DNA of 64,000 bases from Monosporascus cannonballus (lineage: Eukaryota; Ascomycota; Sordariomycetes; Xylariales): positions 1 to 64,000 of the forward strand of contig QJNS01000057.1 in the NCBI GenBank assembly GCA_004154925.1, read 5' to 3'. The position numbers and the translations under genes are program-made. Shown here piece after piece: positions 46,101 through 58,391 of the stretch. Below the pieces are notes generated by a model. It was not told where the DNA came from, did no database searches, and saw nothing but the letters and a program-made list of their open reading frames with translations. How positions within the stretch are numbered: position 1 is the first letter of the stretch; each line of letters opens with the position of its first letter.

Positions 46101-48705
46101 ACCTCCATTCCCTGCCCGGGCTTTTGTATTTAGATACTTGGATTTGCAGGTAACCTACCCTTCGGCACCTATTCAATCCCTATCGAATGCCACACAAATC
46201 CCGTATTTTCCTGGGTCGCTCTTAGTCGTACCGAGGTCGAAAGAATTAGCCCCTAGGTTTAAGGGATCCACCGTCGTCCAAGTTAAGTAAAATCCAACTC
46301 CAATAAGAAGACCCGCCGAGGTCCTGAATGCCCCCGGCTGCCATTACTTAAAGAGATAGAGCGATTTCATCTTATCCGGCCATGATTCCTGGAGCTCGCT
46401 TGAGATATGGTGGATTTAGGAGCTGTATCTTCAACCGAAGCGAGGAGCAACCATCGGGCCGGCAGGCGTCCGGTTAGGCCCAAGTGGGGAGTCATACGAT
46501 TTACTACTCCCATCTAGCTTCTTGTTCTTGTTTTCTTTCATCAGTTTAGCTTGCTGGTTGACATACAAGATGGTGGATATCTCTACTCAGGCTCCATTTA
46601 TGGTTATGGATTAGCCCCCTGGCAGGAAGGGTTAGTCCTGGTAATGTGTTGGATGACACAGAAACGTGACGCCAAATTCCTGTGATGCGTGAAAATTTAA
46701 CCGGTTGACGTCAGTTAAGCAATGATCAGATATAATAGGATATCTATCCCAGTATGCATGCTTTGACCATCTAGAGCCTCTACTGGGATCTCATGATATG
46801 AGCAGAACACTCGAGCAAGTCTCACAAGACCACATGCATGAGACTAATAAAGATGAGACATGCTGGCTCTTTCTCACGTATATACTACTTACATACCTAG
46901 GATAACATAAAAAGTATGTACAAGCCTCCAATCTATCACAAGTGAACACTCGGAAACAATAACCGGGACTATTTTCCCGACGCTGAAACATGCCTAGGTA
47001 GATTGATGACTTACATAATAATAATGGGCTGGCTGGAAAAGGACGTCGGAGAAAGGACTGATTGGTTTCCCCGCCCCCCACAATCTCCAGTCTGCAAAGC
47101 ACATCCCCCTCTTCTCCAAATGCGGAGGCGGACGCTAGTGCTAAATATTGATTGTACTTGGCTACGAATACATAGTAGATACTATCTACCTAGGTAGGTA
47201 ATCAGTTCACCATTGAAGGCCCGGGGTGCATGTGCATGATCATAGATGCGATGTTGGCTTATATTAGACCGGTGAATAAGTCTGTAATTTAACATACGCA
47301 TCCTAACTTGAAGGGATCCTTGCCTCATGTAGGCACGTACGATTGCCGAAATACTACAGGGATGTGTATATAGGTATGAGATCTTCTGGGGATATGCGTG
47401 ATGCGTGCATATACCATGCTACCATAGGTATTGTACCTATGTACATGGGTAGACGTACAGCGTATCTTCGACCTTCTCCCAATCCCTCTCCAATCTCGGC
47501 TTTTGTGTACTGTTGCATGTATGGTAAGCAGCCTCTCCATTCCCCGGCTTGTGATTGTTTGTGTTCTCAGCATAGGTAGTGAGGAGTTGTACGTTGCGTC
47601 ACTCTCAAGCCTCGTATCCAATCTAACACGACGAAACAACGGATTGTCAGCATTCCGCAGGAGAGTAGTTCCAAATACCAAGACCAAGACGGACTCCAAC
47701 TCCAAATTCATGTGGGAGTTCAATCAAGCCTCACATTAGCCCTTGAGCCGCCCAAGTGCCCGTATCTGCCTAACTTTCCCACATGCTGGGCTCGGCTGGC
47801 GCCACATTTTGCTTCTGATCCAACCTACCTGCTCCTTCGCCTTGTGTATCTGACAGCCTAGCCTGGTCCTGGTTATCCGTGCCGGCTCAACCTCCCCATC
47901 TCCGCATCACTCGCTCTCCTGATCGTCCCTTATCCCCCACTGCACTCCTCATTCTCTTAGATAACGAGTTGCGCCAAACCCCGAATTCATACACATATAC
48001 GTAGAGCCCCCTGATCTCCCTCCTACCTGAGCCTTACTCGCCAAGGTACCTCGATATATCATCTCTGGGCTTTGTTTATAGGTACATGCTATGCGACTTT
48101 CTTTGGTGGCTTGAGAACACTCTTTCGGTCCATCCATTCATTGACCATACGTCTCCACCCCACACGCGGCTCGCTCCTCGGGGCTTCTCCACGTCAACGC
48201 CTACAGCAACCGATATACTCTCCAACTGGGAGGCTCTACTCTATTGGAAACTAGCAGTTGCGCTCGTCCCGTCAAGTCTTGGCTTGGCGGGCACTACTCT
48301 GAGATATACACGAACGTGATTGCGAAGGGGTCATCTCACCCACCGGTCTCAAGCCTCGTTTGCTGCTACTTGGATACGATGAGGGCTTCTGTGATTGCCG
48401 CCACGGCTTTTACTTAGTTTGGGTTTATTCCCTTGGAGAAGGTGGGCGGACGGGGTGCGGCGAAGAGCAGCAACAGATGCCGGTTTCGACATCGCTCTAC
48501 TGATACTACCTCCTCCATGAATACATCCATCGATCATCCACCCCCGCAGAACGTTTCTCCTTCAGGTATACGGCCCAAGTCCTGACTCCGTCCCCGTTCC
48601 GTCCTCCCCACTCCTCGTGCCGCATGACTTCGGTCTCTACATTACAGCCATAGTCGTTACAGGCAGTTTCCATATATCCTAATCTCTACGATTAGCTTTC
48701 CCATA
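43173..48705. other. Long gene-poor tract
   Basis: About 5.5 kb with no supported gene. Mostly AT-rich with scattered short frames and no recognised mobile-element domain. It contains a (CGCCCC)n patch near 44896-44915 and the palindrome TACCTAGGTA at 47187-47196. From about 47.75 kb the plus strand is pyrimidine-rich, probably promoter and leader of the C2H2 factor. Confidence 0.5.
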
Positions 48706-51700
48706 ATGCAGTCGGTACAGACCATAGAGGGCTCGGGTGTACCCAGCACTGCCGATGAGAACGGAGAGGTCCGACAACAGAAACCCAAGACTCTACCATG
48801 CAAGTACTGCAGCAAACGTTTTAGGTAAGGCCGTGGGATCTCCGCGCCGCCCCCTTCCGTGGGTAAAATAAGCTTATCTTATACTCTTTGATTAGGCGCG
48901 TTGAGCACGTTCAACGACATGAGAGAACCCATACTAAGGAGAAACCCTTCTCTTGCGCTTGGGCGCGATGTGGAAAGACATTTGGTCGCCGGTCAGTATC
49001 TTTCTTTCTTTCTTTTCCCCCCTTAAACTCCATTTTCTTCTGTTCATATACTTCGGCTGAGTGGGGGCTTCTGGGATACAAATGTGTCTGGCTGCTCGTC
49101 CGTCGCCTTTTAGTGTTCAGTTCCACCCCTTTCCCCCTCAGCTCACTCATTTATTCTTCTGCATGTAGCCATTACTACGGCGTCGATGACATACTTAGTT
49201 TTCAGTCCTACCTGCAAGAGAATATGCTTATATGGACATCAGAGATCTCCTCGTCCGCCACGAAAAGCTCGTCCATCTTAATGAAGGGTCCCACAAGGAT
49301 GGGAGCCGGCCGAGGAAGCAATCGTCGGCCGGCGCTGTTCAAGCGCCATTACCCACCCTGAATCATGTTGACTCCGAGATCATTGGCGTTCACCGGGCCC
49401 AGCCGCAGCCACAGCCGTACCATACAGACTCCATGCCATCCGTTGGCGGTCAATCTCTCGGACCGGATCCCCGCCTGCCTGCGAGGGTTGCAGCCTGTAA
49501 CCTCGACCTCTTGTCCGATGCTGCCACGCGAATCGCTTCGGCAAATGAGGTTAACTCGATGCAACCGATGATGTCGGATATCGGACAACCAGCGGCGAGC
49601 ATGCCACGCATCAAACCTTACGATGCAATGCAGTATGGTGATCGCGGACGGGAAGCTGACACCGCCATGTCCTTGGATTATCCTGGCCAGCAGGGCCAAC
49701 CGGCTTTTGATGATTATAACCTCTTCTTAGACGAGTTTAACACTTCATCGCATTTTCTTCCCCAGGCCTTCGAAACAGACGGGAACATGAGCATATGGCC
49801 TCGCCTTCACTCAGACATGCAGAGAGGGCTTCCTTCGAAACCCTCTTCCCAACTTCCTTCCCGTTTCCCCTCCTTGGCCCCAGAGGTGAGAGATCCGTCC
49901 GATAGCGGCGGCCGAATGCATGACGACCCGAGGGCGCCTCCGCTAAGAGTCTCAGCAACCGAACATGCAGTAATCAAAACCCGATTAGACGAATTTTCGA
50001 CCGTCCTACCGAACGATTTTGTATTCCCTTCAAGACATACTCTCACCCGGTTCCTTGACGGCTATGTCAATAGCTTTAATGAGCATTTCCCGATCTTGCA
50101 TTTGCCTACGCTTTTACCGGCCGATATCTCTCCCGAGTTATTGTTAGCAATTTTGGCTGTTGGCGCCCAATATAGGTTTGAGAGCCACCGGAGTAACGCC
50201 CTATGGTATGCGGCTAGGGCGGTTGCTCTCGAGCAAATTCGACGGCGCCATAGCCATGAAGTCCATGGCCTACTACCGACGCTGGCTGCGTATAGCCCGC
50301 ACTCGACACGCCCTTCTCCGAGTCACGGATTTAGGCATTCCTTCAGCTCAGTTCAGCAAGAGCGTTCAATGACACAAGATACCCACAGGGAACCCTAGTA
50401 AGAGAACCAGAAAGCACTAGCTCCAGCCGTTCCTCCAAAGGATGATCATGACTGACTCCGAATTTAAGCTCTCCCAATACACCTCAAGCCCGAATGGAGA
50501 CTATTCAAGCTCTCCTGTTGCTCTTCGCCGTCGGTCTTTGGGGTGCGAAAGTGATACTGCATGAAGCTCTGTCATTGCAAAGCCACTTGGCCCTACTTGT
50601 ACGCGAGGAGGGTTTTATGGCGGAATCGACACAAACGGCCGATTGGGAGGCATGGATCCGAATAGAAGGCGCCAACAGAACCAAACTCATCACGTATTGT
50701 TTCTTCAACATTTGCAGCATTGCCTACAACATGCCCCCTTTGCTGCTTACCTCGGAACTTAACCTAGTCCTACCGCATTCTTCTAAAATGTGGAAGGCAG
50801 AAACAGCGTGGCAGTGGCAAGAAGCCCGGCAGTCTTTCCCGACTATGGATATCTCCCTCCAAGACGCCTTCTCGAGACTCTTTAGCCGGGCGGCCCAGGG
50901 GCCACCACCGTACATGTCATCACTTGGTAACTACATACTTATTCACGCATTGTTGCAGCATATTTTCCTTCTAAAACAGACTTCGTTCACCTCGGTACCT
51001 TCTTTCGAGTCGCCACGTGGACTACGCCCAGACGATGTTGAGGACTGCTTTCAGGCTTTACGCATCTGGCAAATGAGTTTTGAGCAACACCAAGCACGAA
51101 TGACGGAGAACAATCCGCAGACCACTAGCGACGCTTTTCCAGGGGGGCCCGTTGCCTACAATTCGACTGCTCTCTGGAGGCTGGCTTCCATCCGATTATA
51201 TACCGATTTGAACCCCAGTAGGACTCTCGAGACAAGAGATGCAGGCCAGATTGCACAGGCTTTCGGTGATGCACCCTACTTGGTCAGAAGCGTGCGGCTC
51301 AATAGAGCCGTCCTTCAGGCGATCCACGCGCTGTCTATGCTAGTCAAGCTAGGCGTCAATTATGTGGCGAGGCGGAAGTCCTCTGAATGGAGTATGCAGC
51401 ATTCACGTGAGTAGTGCCGATATACTATCGTCATTGGCGTTCTTACTGACTTCCGCAGTGTGCAATCTCGAATGCGCTATTCTTCTCTCCAAATGGCTGA
51501 TGACACTGGCGGCCATTAATCCGACGACGGATCCTCCCCCGTCGCCCGAGGAGCGAAGCCTCTTGGAAATGTTACGTCGCATGCTGGACGAAACAGAGTT
51601 CGCTGTGCCGATTGACCCGTCTCTGTCAGGGGGTGCTCCGGGCCACACGGGTTCTAATACAGAAATAGCCGCCAACGATGGGACAAAGTTGCGGCAGCTC

Positions 51701-51847
51701 GCTGTGGCCGTCATCCGTCTCTGGGCCGAGACGTTCAAAGGCTCGCATATATTCGATATTGTCAGGGTCATTGGTAACGGGTTGGAGGGATACGCCGATC
51801 TTCTGGAGAAACCACATGACCGAACTCCTCGGGCAGGTTGCGTCTAG
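48706..51847 (+). CDS. C2H2 zinc-finger transcription factor with fungal-specific domain
   Basis: Exons 48706-48824, 48896-48991, 49243-50397, 50469-51406 and 51459-51847; introns 71, 251, 71 and 52 nt; 898 aa. Two C2H2 fingers lie at about residues 32-75. The first is C-x2-C-x12-H-x3-H (CKYCSKRFRRVEHVQRHERT plus H); the second has C-x4-C-x12-H-x4-H spacing (CAWARCGKTFGRRDLLVRHE and on). An intron cuts through each finger, and both are correct only after splicing. After a polar region comes the fungal-specific transcription factor (middle homology) domain: FNEHFPILHLPT, AILAVGAQYRFES and METIQALLLLFAVGLWG. The C-terminal part has LCNLECAILLSKWL. This architecture is common in Pezizomycotina regulators. 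The targets are unknown. The 251-nt second intron is unusually long. Confidence 0.85.
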
Positions 51848-52725
51848 TTCAGGTCCTGATCAGCTCGTCTTCGACCAACCACTTCGCGTTGGCCAGGAGT
51901 TTGGAGCCAGAAGTTGACCCTTTTGGTCCCGTCAAGGGCTACTGACTCATGCGTAGGACTGTCTGGACTGGTGGACCTTTCGGGAATATGACTACACCAG
52001 ACGATTGTGCGATGATATATCGAGAGGATTTGCTCGGCTATGAAATGTAGAGGTGGATGATACGCACCTGTATAGTGATGGCTCGGGATCTATAGATACG
52101 ATGTAGGAGGCGGAAAGAAATCACCTATCTCTAGGCGCTATATTCGGAATATGAGCGAAGGTGATGATATGGCAGTGTATATCCCAACCACCACCGAGCG
52201 GTTCGGTGCATTTTAAAGGCAGCAAGCCAATAGCTCGTCGCGGGATTTGGACTTTATGATTTTGCGGCCTTAAATAGGGGGAGCGCATACGATAAGGCAA
52301 TATTGAGTAGAGTAGTGCCCTTCGAGCAGAGGAGTGTCCTTCGAGGACGGAAAACAGTGGTAGAATGCGTCAGGGTCCAACTGATCAGTCCTCCACCAGA
52401 GCATCAAGAATCCTGCCAAGACAAGACTGGTAGTTACTGGCCCTATCCCAGATATCCCAGCCCGAGCCAACCAATACGGTTAAGGGGTGGGAGCAACCGA
52501 GGAATAGGAAGAGCCCGTCACGTGACCACGCGCCGCAATCTGCCCCCACTCTGCGAACAAGCCGACCGCGTGCTAATTACGTCGCCATCTCCATGCCCAA
52601 GCACACAAGCATCTATCCAGTTACTTGTCTATCTATCAACATTAGCATCATTTGGCCCTCCGTCTTTTTCCTTACCGAAGACTTTGATTTCTTGTAAACA
52701 CTGATCCAATCCCGGCCCCCGGGCT
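51848..52725. other. Intergenic, promoter of the DUF2461 gene
   Basis: No gene. The last 200 bases are C-rich and hold the palindrome TCACGTGA at 52518-52525. Confidence 0.6.
52518..52525. promoter_or_regulatory. CACGTG (E-box) palindrome
   Basis: TCACGTGA about 200 bases upstream of the DUF2461 start codon, a core bound by bHLH and some bZIP factors in fungi. Assigned by position and motif only. Confidence 0.35.
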
Positions 52726-54600
52726 ATGCCTCCCAGGAAGAGAGCCCAGGCCGACGCGGCGACCCCCGCGACCGGTTCCTACTCCCGGGAGCGGCGGCGC
52801 TCGCAGCGCGTCCGCTCGAGCGCCACGAAGAGCGCCTACTTCGAGGCGGAGAGCGACGCGGACGACGGATCCGACGTGGCCCTCCCGCCACCGCGCGGGA
52901 AGAAGGCCCCGCCGAAGGAGAAAGGCAAGGTAAAGGAGGAGGTTCGGTATGATGAGGACGGCGAGGATGAGTACGAGTCAGGAGATGACGACGGGGGATA
53001 CGAGAACGATGACGAGCTGTCCCCTGAAGCGCCACCCAATAAGAAGAGGCGCGGTCGACCGCATAAGCAGCAGCAGGCGGAGAAGAAGCAGAAGACTAAC
53101 AGACAGGGTTCGAAGGCCTCCGCGGCCAAGGCGAAGAGGCGGGAGACGGACGACGATGACGATGACGACGAGGGCAGCGAAGATGAAGACGGTAGGGTCA
53201 CGTTCATCCCGCTGCCGCAGCTCAGGGACACGGGCGGCGTCGACTACGATGACGCGCGGCTCCACCGCAACACGCTGCTGTTCCTCAGGGATCTGAAGGC
53301 GAATAACAAGCGCAGCTGGCTCAAGAGTGAGTGCTCAAACTTAAAGCAAAGCCGGCAGATCCGGCATTTAGACAAGCCGAGGAGGGGGAGAAAGAAGAAT
53401 CGATTTTGACCTGGTGGCGTGCAGTGCACGATCCCGAGTACAGGCGCTCGCTCAAGGACTGGGAGTCGTTCGTCGAGACCCTCACCGAGAGGATCGCCGA
53501 GGCCGACGACACGATCCCCGAGCTGCCCCTCAAGGACGTCATATTCCGCATTTACCGCGACATCCGCTTCACTAAGGACCCGACACCTTACAAGGTAAGT
53601 AAACCCGGGGCCTCGCCCTTCCTTAGTACCCCTATATGCCTGCTCCCTGCTTCGATATTCGACATATTACTAACGTACGAGCTTTCTCTCTAATCAGGCC
53701 CACTACTCGGCTGCATGGTACGTACGCTCCATAACCTCCAAGCCCCCCCTCCCCTTCTCACCCGAGAGGGCGGTTGCCCGGATCCTGTGACATCCATCTA
53801 CTGCGTAACCAGCCGAACCGTACTAACCACGCACCGCACACAGGTCGCGGACGGGCCGCAAGGGTCCGTACGCGTGCTACTACGTGCACGTGGAGCCCGG
53901 GGGGCGCAGCATGGTGGGCGGCGGGCTCTGGCACCCGGACAATGGCGCGCTGGCGCGCCTGCGCGCGAGCATCGACGAGCGCCCGCACCGGCTGCGCCGC
54001 GTGCTCCTGGACCCGGCCTTTCGGCGCACCTTCCTGCCCGGCGCAAAGGCGGGCGACGAGCGGTCGGCGATCGCCGCGTTCGTCGCCGCCAATCAGGAGA
54101 ACGCCCTGAAGACGAGGCCCAAGGTGCGTGATGTCCGCGCATCTCCATGATTTGCATTCCAAGCCCGTCTCTAAGCGGCCGCATTGTCTGCTCCGGGCCG
54201 CCGGGGCCGGCCTCCGAGGACCAGCGACGGTGATGGTGATGATGCTAAATGTGGCTGTACGTAGGGCTTCCATCCGGAGCACCGGGACCTCGAGCTCCTG
54301 AAATTACGGAATTTCACCATCGGCAGGAAGATCGACGACTCCGTCCTTACGAGCGAGGATGCGCAGGATAAGATCATGGCCATCATAACGCCGATGGTTC
54401 CGTTTGTAGGCCCCCTCCGCTTGTCAGGGACGTCGAGTTTTACGTTCGGCATTGCTGATCTCTAGCAGATCACGTTTCTCAATAGCGTTGTCATGCCTGA
54501 TCCGAACCTCGATAGCGACTCTGACGGTGAAGAGAATGACGATGAGGGCAATGATGATGAGGCCCATGACAACGATGACGATGACGGGGAGGACGGATGA
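52726..54600 (+). CDS. DUF2461 (TIGR02453) protein with acidic and AT-hook-like arm
   Basis: Exons 52726-53326, 53425-53594, 53698-53717, 53844-54123, 54265-54405 and 54469-54600; 447 aa. Exon 3 is only 20 nt and encodes AHYSAAW up to two bases of the Trp codon. It is needed to join PLKDVIFRIYRDIRF...YK to SRTGRKGPYACYYVHVEPGG. The N-terminal ~165 residues are polar, with Asp/Glu runs and a KKRRGRPHK segment that looks like an AT-hook. The DUF2461 core follows (LLFLRDLKANNKRSWLK, HDPEYRRSLKDWESFV, GGLWHPDNGALARLR, GFHPEHRDLELLKLRNF). The C-terminus is acidic. The biochemical function of the family is not established; the basic/acidic arm suggests a nuclear location. For exon 6 I chose the acceptor TAGCAG giving PFITFLN; the upstream TAG would add one Gln. 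Confidence 0.87.
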
Positions 54601-54701
54601 GGCCCCTTTTAAGAACGACTTTGTCATGTGATCTTATATGTACTGATACGCGCTCACTAATATACTACGACACAATCTCCCACGCACGAATGAGTTCGCC
54701 A

Positions 54702-57365
54702 TCATAACCCCGTGGACAGACTCGGCGGCAGGTCCTCGTCCCTCGCGCCCCAACTGCTCTCCCGCCTCCCCAGCACGAACTCCAGGACCCCACCGTTGTA
54801 GAAGAAGTCGTGCGTGATCCAGTTCTTGGTGTACGGCCTCCCGTTGAGCCTGGCGCTCTGTACGTAGATGGCGTCGGCGGGGCCGTGGCCGACGTTCCGG
54901 ATGGTGGCGAGGCCGCCCGTGGGCGTGCGCAAGCTGACCTCGCGGAACAGCGGGGGCGTGAGCAGGTAGACGTCCTGGCCGGCGACGGGGAAGAAGCCCA
55001 TGAAGGCGAGGGCGGCGAAGGACCCCATCGCGCAGTCGTCGTTGCCGGGGATGCCGTTGACGCTGCTGTTGAACTGGGCGGGGATGTACTGCCGCACCCA
55101 GTAGGAGCTGAGGCCCGGCCGGCCGGCGTAGTGGAACTGGAACGTCGGCAGGAAGCCCTGCTCGTTGCCCATGTACTGTATGCCCGACGAGTGGAAGTAC
55201 TCGAGCCGCTCGACGAAGGCGTCCCTGCCCCCCAGCGCCGCGATCAGCGACGCCATGTCCTGCGGCACGTAGAACGTGTACAGCCACGGGCTCCCCTCGT
55301 ACGTGTCGTACCTCGTGTCGAAGTAGCAGACGTGCTGCTCGTAGATGGGGCTGCAGAGCCGCGTGTGCTGGTAGTGGAAGCTGCCGTTCAGAAACCGGGG
55401 CTGCAGAAAGCCCTTGAATTTGCTCCCCACCGTCGACCCGCTTTCGTCTTGATATTGGTCGTCCTGCTCGGGGTTGTACAAGTTCTTCCAGTTCTTGCTG
55501 CGCTCGAGGTACTTTTTCTCGTCGTCCGTCTTGCCGAGCCGCCGCGCCATGAGCGCGATGGCAAAGTCATCGTACGCGTACTCCACCGTGCGTGATATGC
55601 TGCGCGTTTTGGGCCCCGTGCCGAATGTTCGTTTATCGTCGGAGGGTACGTACCCAAGCTTATGCCAGCTCTCCACGTTGCCGCGACCTTCGACAGTCCA
55701 ATCTTCTGGTTCCTCTTCAGCGTCCGAGACCACGGCTTCGTAGCCGAGGTTCCAGTCGATGCCTTCGGTGAGGTTCTTGATGAGAGCATCCGCCAGAACC
55801 ACGTCCGCGTTCGATCCGCCCTGGGTGTAGCCTTTTGCGAAACTCATGCGGCAGTCAGGCAGCTTCCCCGCGTGTTTGTAGACGTCGATTAACGTTCGTA
55901 CCATCCTCGTTTGTGTCTCCGGATCTATGATCGTCAGTAGCGGGTGTTGCGCCCTGAACGAGTCCCAGATACAGTAGAAGGAGTCGAAGTACGGTTCGCT
56001 GGACTCCCACAACGGGTTCTCCCCAGTGTAGTCCTCCGGCGAAAGCATCGCACGGTAAAGCCCGGACCAGAACGTCTTCAGTAGATCTTGACTCATTCCT
56101 GTGGGATCGACTTGTACGACAGACAGCTTTTCCCTCCAGACTTGTTCGCTCGCTTGAACCACCTCCTCGAAGCCGAAATCCGGGATCTCCTCTTCGGCGT
56201 TCCTGCAAGCTTGATCCACCGACGTGAAAGAGAGACCGACCCGAGCCATGATCTGGTTGTTGGGAGGGCGGGCAAAATGGATCCAAGCTCCGGCGGAGAT
56301 ACTAGAAAGGGTCCTCTCGTCTAACATCTTCGTTGTTTCACTGACTTCTTTTTGAGTAAAGGTACCGCTCTTCCGGATCTCAGCCCCTTGGAAGTCGGCG
56401 CAGAAATGGGCTTTGTAGCTGCCCGTCCCGAAGGAAGGGCGGAATGTTCCATTCCCCACCATTCTACCTGAGTCCGAAAATACCTCGAGATAGCCTCCAG
56501 TGCGCGTATTGGCAAGGTCGTTCAGTTCGATCAGGACCAGTGGGCTATTCGGCACCAGCACGCCGTCTGATTCGACCTCCTCGCTCGCCGGGAAGTTGAA
56601 CCTGTACAGAGCGGTACGTGCCGTCGCCGTCATCTCAGCATAGACCGAGTTGTTGAGACCGATAGCAAAGTACCCCGGCCGCGCTCTAACTGAGCCTTCG
56701 ACCCTCGGCGTGCTTCTCAGGTTCCCGAGGACCTTGCATTGGGCAAAATCATCTTCTGGGCAGCCCGGATGAGGAAACAACGGGAAGTTACCCAAGGAAG
56801 GGTTCTGTGATGGCTTAGAACAGCTCAAATGGCGAGTCGTGACGACTCACCCCTCCAGTGCCTACACCGACGCTGTTAGCAGAGCCTGGGTTTCCGCAGC
56901 TTAGATCGCCTACCGGAATCGTGTAAATGAGAGAAACCGAGAATGCGGGAGTCATCCGACACAAACCCGGCGGCGTTCTCAGCATGGTTCTTCACGTCGG
57001 CCACCGCCTTTGCCATGCCTATCAGCTTGGTTAGGTGTTTTCACTCGGATCTAACTTGGGGGCTACCAACCATAAGGCAAGGTGGCGCCGGGAAAGACAT
57101 GGCCTAATATGTTAGCGGAGCTGACAGGACGCGCACACTGTGGTCAGATTTGCCTACCCCCATTTACAGTGCCGATGAGAGGATCGACGTAACTCAGAGC
57201 ATCCACGTGCCCCCTGGTGCTTCTGGCAGTTAAGGTGATTATGAGAACACAAGCCAGAACGGCGAATGCCAGAACAGCAACGATGCGCCGTGACCGAGGC
57301 GCGCTCTTGACGAAAAAGGGCGCCATGACGGCGGTCTTGACATTCGACCACCACGACTGAGACAT
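54702..57365 (-). CDS. GH92 alpha-mannosidase (alpha-1,2-type), membrane-anchored or secreted
   Basis: Exons 57365-57158, 57103-57071, 57018-56914, 56861-56851 and 56804-54702; introns 54, 52, 52 and 46 nt; 819 aa. Exon 4 is an 11-nt micro-exon, which together with its neighbours spells SGTGGNPSLGNFPLF. The N-terminus has a basic cytosolic end and a helix (IVAVLAFAVLACVLIITL, about residues 28-45), so a type II anchor or uncleaved signal is likely. GH92 motifs: YVDPLIGTVNGGHVFPGA, GFSHLHDSGTGG, SFYCIWDSFRAQHPLLT, GYTQGGSNADVVLADA, and GIPGNDDCAMGSFAALAFMG. Family members are calcium-dependent exo-mannosidases acting mainly on alpha-1,2 linkages of N-glycans or mannan. It stands divergently to a GH125 gene, suggesting joint mannan or glycoprotein breakdown. 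Confidence 0.92.
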
Positions 57366-58391
57366 ATAACCTCAGGCGAGCAACATGATCCACCACAATC
57401 TCCGGAAAACGGCTTTGATAAAGAAGGAAGAACAGGCGTCTCAAATAATAGGCAACAGGTGATCCCAAAGCATGTGGGTCACCACCACCGCTCGCCGAGT
57501 GATGCTGTTTTGTAAATGAAAGAACCGCTCAGTGGAGAAGGAAGAACGTAGCAAGATGCATAATGAAAATCAGCACCGAAGAAATGGGCAACAGATATAA
57601 GTATATTTTGATCCTATATAGTATCTACCTACCTAATATAAAGGCGTCGTGCAGTCGCGTTCACCATAATGTGCATGCATCTAATGTGTGTATGTGCCAA
57701 TAACCGCTTGTATGTAAAAGTGGGTTAACTGGGGATCCCGCGCTGGCAGGCCAGAGACGGATATCGGAAGCTGGCCAGGCTTCGTCGGAGACCGTACCGA
57801 AGATGCTAAATGGGGTCTACCGCAGTCTTGGCAACTGCGATATCTGAATTCCGGCTAAAGAGGTACGAGCCAGATCACTTCTGGGGTTTACAAATGACTG
57901 CAGATGTTTGGCTTAATCATGCGCTATTAGCCAGATGAGCGACAGTTGGAAAGACCGTGTTGGAAGGTAATACCTCCATAACTAAACTCACACATTTTAT
58001 CTCTTGGTAGGTTGCTCGCACTCCATACTTCCATACCTCCTAAGCACATACGTATGCAGTCAACAATAGGCATTCCCGGGCATCGGTTCTGTCCCCAAAG
58101 AATGGAAGGTTGGGTATGATAATCTCGCAGGATCAGCTATTGTTCAGGACATCCATGTACAAGTTCACGCCAACCTAGAGGGTATCGGACCCCCGAGCTA
58201 GAGCATCATGCGCTTCCTTTACCTCTACTCAAAACGGTCACACCGACTCGGGTGGTTTCGTGATAAACGTCAGCTTGTCCCTAAACCCCTATTTAGCATG
58301 GCGAGCATCTAGCTCCGAAATTTACTCGCGGCTTACCCGTTTAGCTTCTTTATAAGCACCCCAGCCCTTCGTGTGGATATTCCTTCTCATT
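57366..58391. other. Intergenic with decayed 3' coding tail
   Basis: Upstream region of GH92. The first ~45 bases left of 58392 still read as coding for the NTF2-like family after its premature stop (see that entry). The remainder is AT-rich without genes; TACCTACCTA occurs at 57627-57636. Confidence 0.55.
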
